A stretch of 64,000 bases of DNA. Origin: Bordetella petrii. Lineage in GTDB: Bacteria > Pseudomonadota > Gammaproteobacteria > Burkholderiales > Burkholderiaceae_B. The notes under the pieces are model-generated. The model saw only the letters and a program-made list of their open reading frames with translations, had not been told where the DNA came from and ran no database searches. The first letter of the stretch is position 1. Every line of letters starts with the position of its first letter. The DNA lies in contig NZ_JAFMZZ010000001.1 in assembly GCF_017356245.1 (NCBI RefSeq), forward strand, positions 1,116,249 to 1,180,248, read 5' to 3'. The translations under genes and the position numbers were made by a program. Shown here in pieces: positions 1 through 8,451 of this stretch.

Positions 1-969
1 GGCCAGGGTGTGCTCGTCGGCCGGGAAATAGCCCGTGGTGGCGCCGTATTCGGGCGCCATGTTGGCGACCACCGCGCGTTCGCCGGCCGCGAGCGTGGCG
101 ACGCCGGGGCCGAAGAATTCGACGAATTCGCCCGACACGCCGATGGCGCGCAGCCGCTGCGTAACGGTCAGGGCCAGGTCGGTGGCCAGCACGCCGGGGC
201 GCAGCGCGCCGGTGAGCTCGACGCCGATCACGTCGGGGATGCGCAGCAGCGTGGGCATGCCGAACATGACGGTCTGCGCTTCCAGGCCGCCCACGCCCCA
301 GCCCAGCACGCCGATGCCGTTGACCATGGGCGTGTGGCTGTCGGTGCCGATCATCATGTCGGGCACGGCCCAGGACTGGCCGTTGCGCTGTTCGACGCAC
401 ACCACGGTGGCCAGCTGTTCCAGGTTGATGGTGTGCATGATGCCGGTGCCCGGGGGGTTGATGTGCACCCCCCGCAGCGCCTGCGATGCCCAGCGCAGGA
501 AACGGTAGCGTTCCTGGTTGCGGCGGATTTCGTGGCCGATGTTCTGCCGGGCCGCGTCGGGTTGGGCGTAGGCCTCGACCGCCAGCGAGTGGTCGACCGA
601 CACGTCGACCGGCAGGCAGGGGTTCAGCAGCGCCGGGTCGACGCCGGCTTCGGCCAGGGCGTCGCGCATGGCGGCGATATCCACCAGGGCGGGCGTGCTG
701 GTGGTGTCGTGCATCAGCACCCGGCCGGGCTGGAAGGCGATTTCGGCTTCGCTGGTGCCGGTGGCCAGCCAGGCGAACAGGGCATCCACGGCCTTGTCGC
801 GTTCTTGCCCCTGCATGTTGCGCAGCGCGTTTTCCAACAGCAGCCGCAGCACCACCGGCAGGCGGGCGTAGTCGGCCCCGAACGGGCCGGGCAGGTCGAC
901 GATGGCGTAGGTGCGGCCGCCCGCGGCAAGCGTGGCGGAAGGAATCTGGCTTGGGCGGGAGGCTTGCAT
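1..969 (-). CDS. Aconitate hydratase family protein (partial, N-terminal 323 codons)
   Basis: The reading frame is open from the ATG at 969 to the left edge of the window, so the C-terminal two thirds are missing. The product belongs to the AcnA/IRP1 branch of aconitases, which isomerise citrate or a related tricarboxylate using a 4Fe-4S cluster. Visible family blocks are LPVVLRLLLENALR near residue 37, FQPGRVLMHD, RNQERYRFLRWASQAL, PPGTGIMHTINLEQLA and GTDSHTPMVNGIGVLGWG. The cluster-binding cysteines lie beyond the edge. The sequence is diverged from housekeeping AcnA, so it may be a second aconitase or act on an analogue. It is transcribed away from a Bug receptor across a palindromic operator, which suggests joint control. 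The family call is sure; the substrate is not. Confidence 0.88.
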   Translation of the reverse strand, partial: MQASRPSQIPSATLAAGGRTYAIVDLPGPFGADYARLPVVLRLLLENALRNMQGQERDKAVDALFAWLATGTSEAEIAFQPGRVLMHDTTSTPALVDIAAMRDALAEAGVDPALLNPCLPVDVSVDHSLAVEAYAQPDAARQNIGHEIRRNQERYRFLRWASQALRGVHINPPGTGIMHTINLEQLATVVCVEQRNGQSWAVPDMMIGTDSHTPMVNGIGVLGWGVGGLEAQTVMFGMPTLLRIPDVIGVELTGALRPGVLATDLALTVTQRLRAIGVSGEFVEFFGPGVATLAAGERAVVANMAPEYGATTGYFPADEHTLA

Positions 970-978
970 GAAAACCAT

Positions 979-1008
979 TATTGCATTTTTACTTTATAAA
1001 ATGCAATA
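979..1008. promoter_or_regulatory. 30-bp perfect inverted repeat, probable operator
   Basis: Two perfect 11-nt arms, TATTGCATTTT and AAAATGCAATA, are separated by 8 nt (tactttat). The element starts 10 bp upstream of the aconitase start codon and lies in the shared upstream region of the divergent Bug receptor gene. It is a sharply AT-rich patch in GC-rich DNA, as expected for a promoter/operator. No regulator gene is adjacent in the window, so the protein that binds it is unknown. Confidence 0.7.
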
Positions 1009-1093
1009 TAAAAAAGCACGGCCTCCGGTTGCCTGGTTGGCTGGCAAGACGAAAACCGGGTCCATACCCACCAACAGAAAACAGGAGACTGAT

Positions 1094-2086
1094 ATGCCCT
1101 TCATCCGATTCTTGCGCCGGCTGACGCCACTGGCCCTGCTGGCCGCCCTGGGCCACGCGCCGCTGGCCGCGGCGCAGGACTACCCCAGCCGCCCCGTCAC
1201 CATCATCGTGCCCTTCTCGGCCGGCGGCGGCGTGGACGTCATGGCCCGCCTGCTGGCCGAAAAACTGCGCGATACGCTCAAGCAGAGCATCATCGTCGAG
1301 AACAAGCCCGGCGCCAGCGGCATGCTGGGGGCGCAGTACGTCACCAAGGCCGAGCCCGACGGCTACACCCTGCTGCTGGGGTCGGCCGGGGAAACCGCCA
1401 TCAACGCCTACGTGTACAAAGAGCGCATGCTGTACCAGCCCGGCCGCGACCTGGCGCCGGTGTCGCTGGTGACGCGCGTGCCCAACGTGCTGGTGGTGGG
1501 GCCGTCGCTGAAGGTCAATGACGTGGCCGGCCTGGTGGCCCGGGCCAAGGCGCATCCGGGCCGGCTGACCTACGCCACCAGCGGCGTGGGCAATCCGCAG
1601 CACCTGAACGGCGCGCTGCTGCAATCGATTGCCGGCATCGACATGGTGCATGTGCCGTACAAGGGCGCGGCGGGCCAGCTGGCCGACGTGGCGGGCGGCA
1701 ATGTGGACATGACTTTTGTCAGCTATGCCGGCGCCAAGGCTTTCATCGAGGCCGGCAAGGTCAAGGCCCTGGCCGTGACCTCGGCCAGGCGCGCCAGCTT
1801 TGCGCCCGACATCCCCGCCATTGCCGAAACGCCGGGCCTGGCCGCCTACAGCCTGGAGAACTGGTTCGGCCTGTTCGCCCCGGCCCACACGCCCGAGGCG
1901 GTGTTGGACCGCATCAACCAGGCCGTGCGCGGCGCGCTGCAAGACCCCCAGCTGGCGCAGCGCCTGCGCGACCAGGGCGGCGAGCCGGCGCCGATGTCGG
2001 TGGCCGAGTTCAAGCAGTTCATCCAACATGAAAGCAAGCAGTACCAGGCGATCGTGACGCAGGCCCACATTTCCGCCGAGAACTGA
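1094..2086 (+). CDS. Bug-family (TctC) tripartite tricarboxylate transporter substrate-binding receptor
   Basis: This 330-residue periplasmic protein has a signal peptide (MPFIRFLRRLTPLALLAAL, cleavage probably after AAA near residue 29). It continues with the family signature YPSRPVTIIVPFSAGGGVDV, followed by GANKPGASG-like and GYTLLLGS blocks. Bug receptors bind small carboxylates for TctAB permeases; no tctA or tctB is present here, so it is an orphan receptor. The start at 1094 is preferred over upstream in-frame ATGs because it has ACAGGAG 7 bp upstream and opens directly into the signal peptide. It is followed after 11 bp by a lactonase gene, probably co-transcribed. The ligand cannot be read from the sequence, but the divergent aconitase points to a di- or tricarboxylate. 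Confidence 0.9.
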   Translation: MPFIRFLRRLTPLALLAALGHAPLAAAQDYPSRPVTIIVPFSAGGGVDVMARLLAEKLRDTLKQSIIVENKPGASGMLGAQYVTKAEPDGYTLLLGSAGETAINAYVYKERMLYQPGRDLAPVSLVTRVPNVLVVGPSLKVNDVAGLVARAKAHPGRLTYATSGVGNPQHLNGALLQSIAGIDMVHVPYKGAAGQLADVAGGNVDMTFVSYAGAKAFIEAGKVKALAVTSARRASFAPDIPAIAETPGLAAYSLENWFGLFAPAHTPEAVLDRINQAVRGALQDPQLAQRLRDQGGEPAPMSVAEFKQFIQHESKQYQAIVTQAHISAEN

Positions 2087-2097
2087 GGAGGGCCATC

Positions 2098-3150
2098 ATG
2101 TACGCCTATGTGGGCTGTCGCAGCACGCGCGCGCGCAACGCGCGCGGCGAAGGCATCCGTGTGTTCAAGGTCGACCCCGGCACGGGCGCCCTGACACCGG
2201 TGCAGCTGCTGCGCGGAGAAGAGAACCCGTCTTTCCTGGCGCTGAATGCGCGGGGCGACCGCCTGTACGCGGTGCACGGCGACACCACGCGCGTCAGCGC
2301 GCTGGCCGTCGACCGGGCCAGCGGCAGGCTGACGCTGCTGAACACGCGGGACACGCAGGGCAGGAATCCGGTGCACCTGGCCATCGACCCCAGCGGGCAG
2401 TACCTGGTCGTATGCAACCATATCGGCGCCAGCCTGGTGGTGCTGCCGATCGCGGCCGACGGTACGCTGATGCCGGTGTCGCAGCACGTGGCGATCAGCG
2501 GGCAGACCGGGCCGCACCGCATCGAGCAGACCCAGGCCAAGCCCCATGCCTGCCCGTTTTCGCCCGATGGGCGCCATGTGATCGTGCCCGACAAGGGCCT
2601 GGACCGCGTATTCGCGTTTCGCTTCGCCGACGGCCGGCTCGGCCCCGCGCGGCCGGACGGCGTGGCCGCGCGCGAGGGCGCCGGGCCGCGCCATATCGCC
2701 TTCCATCCGTCCGCGCGGGCGGCGTATTGCATCAACGAACTGGATTCGAGCGTCACCGCTTACGGCTATGACGCGGCCAGCGGCGCGCTGGCGCCCCGGC
2801 AGGTGCTGCCGTCCCTGCCGGACACGTATCCCGGCGACAGCCGCGGCGCCGAGATCCAGGTGGACCGCGGCGGGCGTTATGTGTATGTCTCGAACCGCGG
2901 CCACGACAGTATCGCCGCCTTCCGCATCGACCCGGCCAGCGGCCTGCTGGCGTGGGCCGGCGCCTGGCCCAGCGGCGGACGCACGCCGCGCTACATGGCG
3001 CTGTCGCCCGATGAGCGCTTCATGTACGCCCTGAACGAAGACAGCGACAGCATCGTGATTCTGAGCGTCGACGCCGCGACGGGCGCGCTGGCGCCCACCG
3101 GGCAATCGACGGCCACCGGCAGCCCGGTGTGCATGGTGTTCTCTGCGTGA
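2098..3150 (+). CDS. Lactonase-family beta-propeller protein (6-phosphogluconolactonase-like)
   Basis: The 350-residue product opens with MYAYVGCRSTRA and carries repeated propeller blades of the type GIRVFKVDPGTGALTPVQ, NPVHLAIDPSGQYLVV and DSIAAFRIDPASGLLAW, the hallmark of the seven-bladed lactonase family PF10282. Members hydrolyse lactones such as 6-phosphogluconolactone or muconolactone-type rings. There is no signal peptide, so the protein is cytoplasmic. A GAGGAGGG ribosome-binding site overlaps the end of the Bug receptor gene 11 bp upstream, so the two are likely one transcript. Together with the divergent aconitase this suggests catabolism of a lactonisable carboxylic acid, an inference from context only. 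It is not the housekeeping Pgl of pentose phosphate clusters. Confidence 0.85.
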   Translation: MYAYVGCRSTRARNARGEGIRVFKVDPGTGALTPVQLLRGEENPSFLALNARGDRLYAVHGDTTRVSALAVDRASGRLTLLNTRDTQGRNPVHLAIDPSGQYLVVCNHIGASLVVLPIAADGTLMPVSQHVAISGQTGPHRIEQTQAKPHACPFSPDGRHVIVPDKGLDRVFAFRFADGRLGPARPDGVAAREGAGPRHIAFHPSARAAYCINELDSSVTAYGYDAASGALAPRQVLPSLPDTYPGDSRGAEIQVDRGGRYVYVSNRGHDSIAAFRIDPASGLLAWAGAWPSGGRTPRYMALSPDERFMYALNEDSDSIVILSVDAATGALAPTGQSTATGSPVCMVFSA

Positions 3151-3176
3151 AGCGGGATGGCCTGGCGGCCGGCGTG

Positions 3177-4193
3177 TCAGGCGCGCAGTCCGGCGAAGAA
3201 GGCCTCGGCGTTTTCCTGCAGGCCTTCGATGTAGTAGCCGCCTTCCTGCACCACCAGCACGGGCACGCCGAAGCCGGCCACGGCGCGGCCGATGCGTTCG
3301 AAGCCGGCGCTGCTGACCGCGACCTTGGCCTGCGGGTCGCGCTCGAAGATGTCGAAACCCAGCGCCAGCACCAGCACATCGGGCTGGAACACCTGGATGG
3401 CATCGACGGCGATGGCGAGCTTGTCGAAGAACACCGATTCGGGCGAGCCGTGCGGCATGGGCAGGTTCAGGTTGTAGCCGAAGCCCGCGCCCGCGCCTTT
3501 TTCATTGTCGTAGCCGGCGACCACGGGGTAGAAGTTCTCCGGGTCGCCGTGGATCGACACGTAATAGACGTCGTCGCGCTCGTAGAAGATTTCCTGGATG
3601 CCTTGCCCGTGGTGCATGTCGGTGTCCAGCACCACCACGCGCCCGTATTTGCCGCGCAGGCGCTGCGCGGCGATGGCGCTGTTGTTCAGGTAGCAGAAGC
3701 CGCCCGCGGCATCGCGGCGGGCATGGTGGCCGGGCGGGCGGCACAGCGCATAGGCGTGCCGGTCGCCGGCCAGCAGGGCGTCGGCGCCGGCCACGGCCGA
3801 TTGCGCCGACCAATAGGCTGAATGCCAGGTCGACGGGCCGACCGGGCAGCTGCCGTCGGCCAGGTAGCGCGCCGCCTTGGCCAGCACGCCGCGCAGGGCG
3901 TTGGGCTCGCGCACGAAGACGTTGGACACCACTTCGTCGCCCCAGTCTTCGGGCAGCTGCTTCCATTCGTGGTGGGCGGTTTTCAGGAACTGCAGGTAAT
4001 CGAGCGCATGCACGGCCGTCAGCGGCGCCATGCCCGCATCGGGCGGCTGGCGCACGTCGAACCCCATGTGCTTCACCGCGCCGACCAGGGCGCTGGCGCG
4101 ATCGGGCACCTCTTGGGGGGTGCGCATCTTGCCGCGCGAGAAATAGGTTTGCGGATGGTGCAGGGCCTGGTCGGGGTGGTAATAGGCTTTCAT
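3177..4193 (-). CDS. Acetylpolyamine amidohydrolase / class II histone deacetylase-like hydrolase
   Basis: This 338-residue protein matches the bacterial HDAC fold of zinc amidohydrolases. Visible motifs are RPPGHHARRDAAGGFCYLNN (active-site His-His pair), VVVLDTDMHHGQGIQEIFY (Asp and His zinc ligands), a later GFDIFERDP block with the third metal Asp, and EGGYYIEGLQEN carrying the transition-state Tyr near the C terminus. The short polyamine-type N terminus (MKAYYHPDQALHHPQTYF) favours acetylpolyamine or other N-acetyl amine substrates. The start at 4193 is chosen over a longer form because MKAYYHPDQ is the family N terminus. It lies 159 bp downstream of the PLP dehydratase gene in the same direction and may be the last gene of that operon. 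Confidence 0.88.
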   Translation of the reverse strand: MKAYYHPDQALHHPQTYFSRGKMRTPQEVPDRASALVGAVKHMGFDVRQPPDAGMAPLTAVHALDYLQFLKTAHHEWKQLPEDWGDEVVSNVFVREPNALRGVLAKAARYLADGSCPVGPSTWHSAYWSAQSAVAGADALLAGDRHAYALCRPPGHHARRDAAGGFCYLNNSAIAAQRLRGKYGRVVVLDTDMHHGQGIQEIFYERDDVYYVSIHGDPENFYPVVAGYDNEKGAGAGFGYNLNLPMPHGSPESVFFDKLAIAVDAIQVFQPDVLVLALGFDIFERDPQAKVAVSSAGFERIGRAVAGFGVPVLVVQEGGYYIEGLQENAEAFFAGLRA

Positions 4194-4352
4194 GGCGGTC
4201 CGTAAGGGGGCGTGAACCCGGGCGGCGCCCGGGGCGGCAAGCATCCGGGGCATTGTGCGCCAGATCGGGCCCGGCCCAAAGTACCAATTCGGCGCTGGCG
4301 GACCGTACCGCTTGCCCGCCTGTCCCGGCGCGGCCGCGCGGCCCGCGCCGCG

Positions 4353-5333
4353 TCAGCCGATGCCCAGGTGGCGCGCGAAGGTGGCCGGGTCGGTGTTGGT
4401 GCCGCACAGCAGCACGCCGACCCTTTTGCCGGCCAGGTCGGCTTTCAGTTCGCCGACCAGCGCGGCGGTGGCGGTGGCGCAGGCCGGCTCGGTGGCCAGC
4501 TTGAGCTGGTCGAACAGCAGGCGCATGGCGCCGCGCAACTCGTCGTCGGACACCTTGACCAGCCGGTCGACATGGCGGCGGCACAGCTCGTAGCTGTACT
4601 GCTCGGTGTGCGGCGCCATCAGGCTGTCGGCAATGCTTTGCATGGGGCCCATCTTGACGGGGGCCCCGGTTTCGAAGCTGCGGTGCATGGCGTCGGCGCC
4701 TTCCGGTTCCACGCCGATGACCTGGCATTGCGGCGCGAGCAGTTTTACGGCGGTACTGACGCCGGCCATCAGGCCGCCGCCGCCGATCGGCACGATCACG
4801 GCGTCGAGCGCGCCGGCCTGTTCCAGCCATTCGTGGCCCAGCGTGGCGGTGCCCAGCACCGTGCGGTAGCCATTGAACGGGTGCACGAAGAAGCGCCCTT
4901 CTTCGCTTTCGATGCGGTGCACGGTGTCGAAGGCGGCCTGGCCGTTCTCGGCCAGCACGACTTCGGCGCCGTACTGGCGGCACAGCGCCACGCGCGCCGG
5001 GCTGGCGGTCTTGATCATGACGACCTTGGCCGGAATGCCCAGGCGCATGGCGGCGTAGGCCACCGCGACGGCATGGTTGCCCGCCGACACGCAGGTAACG
5101 CCGGCCGCGCGCTGCGCATCGTCCAGCGCCAGCAGGTTCGAGAACGCGCCGCGCGCCTTGAACGTGCCGCTGGCCTGCAGCAGTTCGAACTTGAAGTTCA
5201 CCGCCGTGCCCGGCACCGGTTCGAAGTCGGCCTTTTCGAGCACGGGCGTGGTGCGCACCCACTGCTGCAGCCGGGCGCGCAGATCGGCAATGGCGGACAG
5301 GTCGGGAAGCGTGGTGGTGTCTGGTTGGGTCAT
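4353..5333 (-). CDS. PLP-dependent threonine/serine dehydratase family protein
   Basis: The 326-residue enzyme is a fold-type II PLP protein. The PLP lysine lies in QASGTFKARGAFSN, the substrate loop is SAGNHAVAVAYAA, and the phosphate-binding glycine loop is VPIGGGGLMAG. Length and single-domain structure match catabolic threonine dehydratases, serine racemases and 3-hydroxyaspartate dehydratases rather than IlvA with its regulatory domain. The reaction would be beta-elimination and deamination of a hydroxy amino acid to a 2-oxo acid. It starts 10 bp after the MHS transporter gene and shares an operon with RidA, which clears the enamine/imine intermediates such enzymes release. The exact substrate is not readable. 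Confidence 0.88.
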   Translation of the reverse strand: MTQPDTTTLPDLSAIADLRARLQQWVRTTPVLEKADFEPVPGTAVNFKFELLQASGTFKARGAFSNLLALDDAQRAAGVTCVSAGNHAVAVAYAAMRLGIPAKVVMIKTASPARVALCRQYGAEVVLAENGQAAFDTVHRIESEEGRFFVHPFNGYRTVLGTATLGHEWLEQAGALDAVIVPIGGGGLMAGVSTAVKLLAPQCQVIGVEPEGADAMHRSFETGAPVKMGPMQSIADSLMAPHTEQYSYELCRRHVDRLVKVSDDELRGAMRLLFDQLKLATEPACATATAALVGELKADLAGKRVGVLLCGTNTDPATFARHLGIG

Positions 5334-5343
5334 GAGAATTTCC

Positions 5344-6627
5344 TTACTTCAGGCCGAGCCGCCTGCGCACGGCAAACAGCGAGGCCAGGCTGACCACGGC
5401 CGCGAAAATCAGGTAGAAGCTGGGCGCCAGTTTGTTGCCGCTGGCCGAGATCAGCCAGACAATGATGAAGGGCGCGAAGCCGCCGAAGATGGTCACGGCA
5501 ATGTTATAGGACAGCGACATGCCGGTGGTGCGCGACTGGGTGGGGAACAGGTCGGTCAGCAGCGCGGGCAGCGCGCCGAAATAGCCCGACAGCAGCAGGC
5601 CGATGATGATCTGCACCACGATCATGGTGCCGAAGGTGGGCGAGGCCGCCAGCAGCAGGAACAGCGGGTAGATCAGCACCAGGAACAGCGCGGCCGCCGT
5701 CACCATGATGCCGGTGCGGCCATGGCGGTCGGACCAGTGGCCGACCATGGGTGCGAAGATGAACTGCACCACGCCGGTCAGCAGCGTGGCCGCGAAGGCT
5801 GCCGCGGGCGGCAGGCCCAGCTGCTTGACCGCGAAGGTGGGCATGTACAGCACCAGGTACGTGGCCACGGTGCCCAGCACCACGGTGCCGATGGCCAGCA
5901 CCAGGCGCAGCCGGTGGGTGGTGAACGTGTCGCCCAGCGGCGTTTCGGTGCGCTCGGCGGCCAAGAACTCCGGGGTCTCGTCGATGCGGGTGCGGATGTA
6001 GTACGCCACCGGCCCGATCACCAGGCCGAAGAAGAACGGAATGCGCCAGCCCCACGATTGCATCTGCTCGGGCGTCAGCCATGCGTTCAGGCCGGCGCCG
6101 AATCCCGCCGCCAGCAGCGTGGTCAGGCCCTGGCTGGCCACCTGCCAGCTGGCGAAGAAGCCGCGGCGGTTGGGCGTGTGCTCGGCCAGGAAGGCCGTGG
6201 CGCTGCCGAATTCGCCGCCGGCCGAGAAGCCCTGGATCATGCGCGCGGCCACGATGCCGATGGGCGCCCAGATGCCGATGGCGGCGTAGGTGGGCATGAC
6301 GGCAATCAGCAGCGTGCCCAGCATCATCAGCACGATCGACAGCGTCAGGGTGGCGCGCCGGCCGACCCGGTCGGCGTACACGCCCAGCACCACCGCGCCC
6401 AGCGGGCGCATGAAGAACGACACGCCGAAGGTGCCCAGCGTCAGCAGCAGCGAGATGCTGTCGTTGTCGGTGGGAAAGAACAGGCGCGAGATCGTGACGG
6501 CAAAAAAGCCGTAGACCACCAGGTCGAACCATTCCAGTGCGTTGCCGATCGAGGCGGCGGCGATGATGCGCCACGCGGGGGGCGACGCTCTGCCGGCGGC
6601 CGGGTTGAACGTCGTTGCGGTATTCAT
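5344..6627 (-). CDS. MFS transporter, metabolite:H+ symporter (MHS) family
   Basis: This 427-residue, twelve-helix permease opens with AASIGNALEWFDLVVYGFF, a typical MHS first helix with its charged E-W-F-D motif. It continues with the loop 2-3 signature YADRVGRRATLTLS and a central RTRIDETPEFL segment before the long cytoplasmic loop. Relatives take up citrate, proline/betaine, shikimate or dicarboxylates by proton symport. It lies between an ArgE-like deacylase gene (24 bp upstream) and a PLP dehydratase gene (10 bp downstream), so the likely cargo is the N-acyl amino acid or hydroxy amino acid used by those enzymes. That assignment is contextual. Confidence 0.9.
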   Translation of the reverse strand: MNTATTFNPAAGRASPPAWRIIAAASIGNALEWFDLVVYGFFAVTISRLFFPTDNDSISLLLTLGTFGVSFFMRPLGAVVLGVYADRVGRRATLTLSIVLMMLGTLLIAVMPTYAAIGIWAPIGIVAARMIQGFSAGGEFGSATAFLAEHTPNRRGFFASWQVASQGLTTLLAAGFGAGLNAWLTPEQMQSWGWRIPFFFGLVIGPVAYYIRTRIDETPEFLAAERTETPLGDTFTTHRLRLVLAIGTVVLGTVATYLVLYMPTFAVKQLGLPPAAAFAATLLTGVVQFIFAPMVGHWSDRHGRTGIMVTAAALFLVLIYPLFLLLAASPTFGTMIVVQIIIGLLLSGYFGALPALLTDLFPTQSRTTGMSLSYNIAVTIFGGFAPFIIVWLISASGNKLAPSFYLIFAAVVSLASLFAVRRRLGLK

Positions 6628-6651
6628 GGATGGCTCTCCCTGGGTTTGTGA

Positions 6652-7848
6652 TTATGGTTGTGCAAGACTGTCGATCACGCGCGACAGGAACGCGTGGCAC
6701 TGCGCCACCTGTTCCAGCGCCACGAATTCATTGGCTTTGTGCGCCTGCTGGATATCGCCCGGGCCGCAGATCACGGCCGGAATGCCGGCCTGCTGGAACT
6801 GGCCCGCCTCGGTGCCGTAGGCCACCTTGCGGTGGGCGCTGTCGGCGGTCAGGGCGCGCACCAGCTGCGTAATGGCAGCCTGCTCCGAAGCGTCCAGCGA
6901 CGGGGCGCTGGCCAGCGAGGTCAGCTCGATGGCCGCGTCGGGGTGTTCGCGGCGCATGCGCGGCAGCAGCGTGTCATGGGCATACGACTGGATGCGCGCA
7001 TAGAACTGTTCGGGGTCGGCGCCGGGCAGGTTGCGGTGTTCGAATTCGAACTGGCAATGCCCGGGAATGGTGTTGACCGCGATGCCGCCCTGGATGGTGC
7101 CGACCTGGGCCGTGCTGAACGGCACGTCGAAGGCGGCGTCGAACGGCCCGGCCGCGCGCATGTGGTCGGCCAGCTCGCGGATATAGCAGATCAGCTGCGC
7201 GGCGTACTCGATGGCGTTCAGGCCCTTGGGAGTCAGCGACGAATGCGCGGCATGGCCGCGCACGCAGCAGCGCCACACGTTGATGCCCTTGTGCGCCACG
7301 ATCACGCGCATCGACGTCGGTTCGCCCACGATGCAGCCTTCGGGCCGCACCCCGCGCGCTTGCAGGTCGGCCAGCATCAGCGGCGCGCCTACGCAGCCTA
7401 CTTCTTCGTCGTACGACAGGGCGAAGTGGACCGGCTTGGCCAGGGCCGCGCCGGTCATGCGCGGCAGCAGCGACAGCGCGGTGCCGATATAGCCTTTCAT
7501 GTCGCAGGTGCCGCGGCCGTACAGCCTGCCGTCGCGGACCTGGGGCCGGAACGGGTCGCTGTCCCAGTCCTGGCCGTCGACGGGCACTACGTCGGTGTGG
7601 CCCGACAGCACAATGCCGCCCTGCGTGCCGCCGTTCGCGGCCGGCACCGTGGCGTACAGGTTGGCCTTGGCGCCGCTGGCGTCGTGGCTGAGGTGCGATT
7701 CGATGCCGGCGCGGCGCAGCTCGTCGCGCACCATTTCGATCAGGCCCAGATTCGAATTGCGGCTGGTGGTGTCGATGCTTACCAGGCGCTGGATCCAGTC
7801 GATGGCATCCTGGGGGGCGCTGCTATCAGCGCTTGCCGGCGCGCTCAC
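6652..7848 (-). CDS. argE: M20-family amidohydrolase, acetylornithine deacetylase (ArgE)-like
   Basis: The 398-residue product has the dizinc M20 motifs: GHTDVVPVDGQDW (His and Asp ligands), GTCDMKGYIG (bridging Asp), YDEEVGCVGAPL (general-base Glu and metal Glu) and GEPTSMRVIVAHKG. ArgE enzymes hydrolyse N-acetylornithine or other N-acyl amino acids. The start is a GTG at 7848 that overlaps the stop of the upstream RidA gene by four bases (GTGA), showing translational coupling. Because it sits in a catabolic-looking operon with a transporter, a dehydratase and RidA and not with arginine genes, it may be a catabolic deacylase, not the biosynthetic ArgE. Confidence 0.85.
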   Translation of the reverse strand: MSAPASADSSAPQDAIDWIQRLVSIDTTSRNSNLGLIEMVRDELRRAGIESHLSHDASGAKANLYATVPAANGGTQGGIVLSGHTDVVPVDGQDWDSDPFRPQVRDGRLYGRGTCDMKGYIGTALSLLPRMTGAALAKPVHFALSYDEEVGCVGAPLMLADLQARGVRPEGCIVGEPTSMRVIVAHKGINVWRCCVRGHAAHSSLTPKGLNAIEYAAQLICYIRELADHMRAAGPFDAAFDVPFSTAQVGTIQGGIAVNTIPGHCQFEFEHRNLPGADPEQFYARIQSYAHDTLLPRMRREHPDAAIELTSLASAPSLDASEQAAITQLVRALTADSAHRKVAYGTEAGQFQQAGIPAVICGPGDIQQAHKANEFVALEQVAQCHAFLSRVIDSLAQP

Positions 7849-8225
7849 GCCTGCCCCCCGGCGTGGCTGGCCACGGCTTCGATCTCGACCAGCGCGCCGG
7901 GCACCATCAGGTCGGCGCGTACGGTCGAGCGCGCCGGCAGGGCGATGTCGCCGAAGAAGGCGCCATAGGCCGCGTCGAAGGCGGCGAAGTCTTCGACGCG
8001 CGCCAGCCAGACCGTGGTCTTGACGATGTCGCGGGCCGTCAGCCCCGCGGCCGAGAGCTGGCGCGCGATGTTTTCCAGGCAGGTGCGGGTCTGCGCCGCC
8101 ACGTCGTCGCCAACGATGCTGAAGCCCGCGCCGAAGGCCATCTGGCCCGACACGAATACCAGTTCGCCGGCGCGCCGGAACATCGAAAAGTGGGGTTGGC
8201 GGCGGGGGGCGGCATCATGCTGCAT
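7845..8225 (-). CDS. RidA family (YjgF/YER057c/UK114) enamine/imine deaminase-like protein
   Basis: The 126-residue protein contains the RidA core: GELVFVSGQMAFG, TRTCLENIARQLSAAG, DIVKTTVWLARVEDFAAF and the C-terminal block STVRADLMVPGALVEIEAVA with the conserved arginine that binds the substrate carboxylate. RidA proteins hydrolyse 2-aminoacrylate and related imines released by PLP dehydratases. The start at MQHDAAPRRQPHF (8225) fits the family; the frame extends further upstream without recognisable coding character. It is the first gene of the operon RidA, ArgE-like, MHS transporter, PLP dehydratase, an arrangement that makes the imine-clearing role plausible. Confidence 0.88.
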   Translation of the reverse strand: MQHDAAPRRQPHFSMFRRAGELVFVSGQMAFGAGFSIVGDDVAAQTRTCLENIARQLSAAGLTARDIVKTTVWLARVEDFAAFDAAYGAFFGDIALPARSTVRADLMVPGALVEIEAVASHAGGQA

Positions 8226-8451
8226 GAAAGGCTCCAGGCGGGTCAGTGCCGGCCAGCTTAGTCGCCCGCGCAAAGGTGCGCTTATGCGCACGTGTATGCT
8301 TTGTTTGCTGAATGGGCGAAATCGCGCGAACCGCGCCTTTTGTACGGGTTTTCCCGTATCTGCCGGCGCGCCTGCGATGCCGGCTTGACGCTGTGCGAAG
8401 CGCCCCGCTAACGTTACCGCCACCTATCCGGTCCGCCCGGGCTGCCCTGCC
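8226..8451. promoter_or_regulatory. Divergent promoter region with two perfect hairpin-type palindromes
   Basis: This 226-bp spacer separates the RidA operon from the divergent AraC-type regulator. It holds GTGCGC-ttat-GCGCAC at 8276-8291 and TACGGG-tttt-CCCGTA at 8343-8358, both perfect 6-bp arms with 4-bp spacers. They are candidates for regulator binding sites. I do not see a convincing pair of -35 and -10 boxes. Confidence 0.45.

Noticed and set aside
3502..5262. A 586-codon minus-strand frame spanning the HDAC-like and PLP dehydratase genes
   Set aside because: It is a frame-shifted reading of both genes; the correct frames carry intact catalytic motifs, so no fusion is implied.
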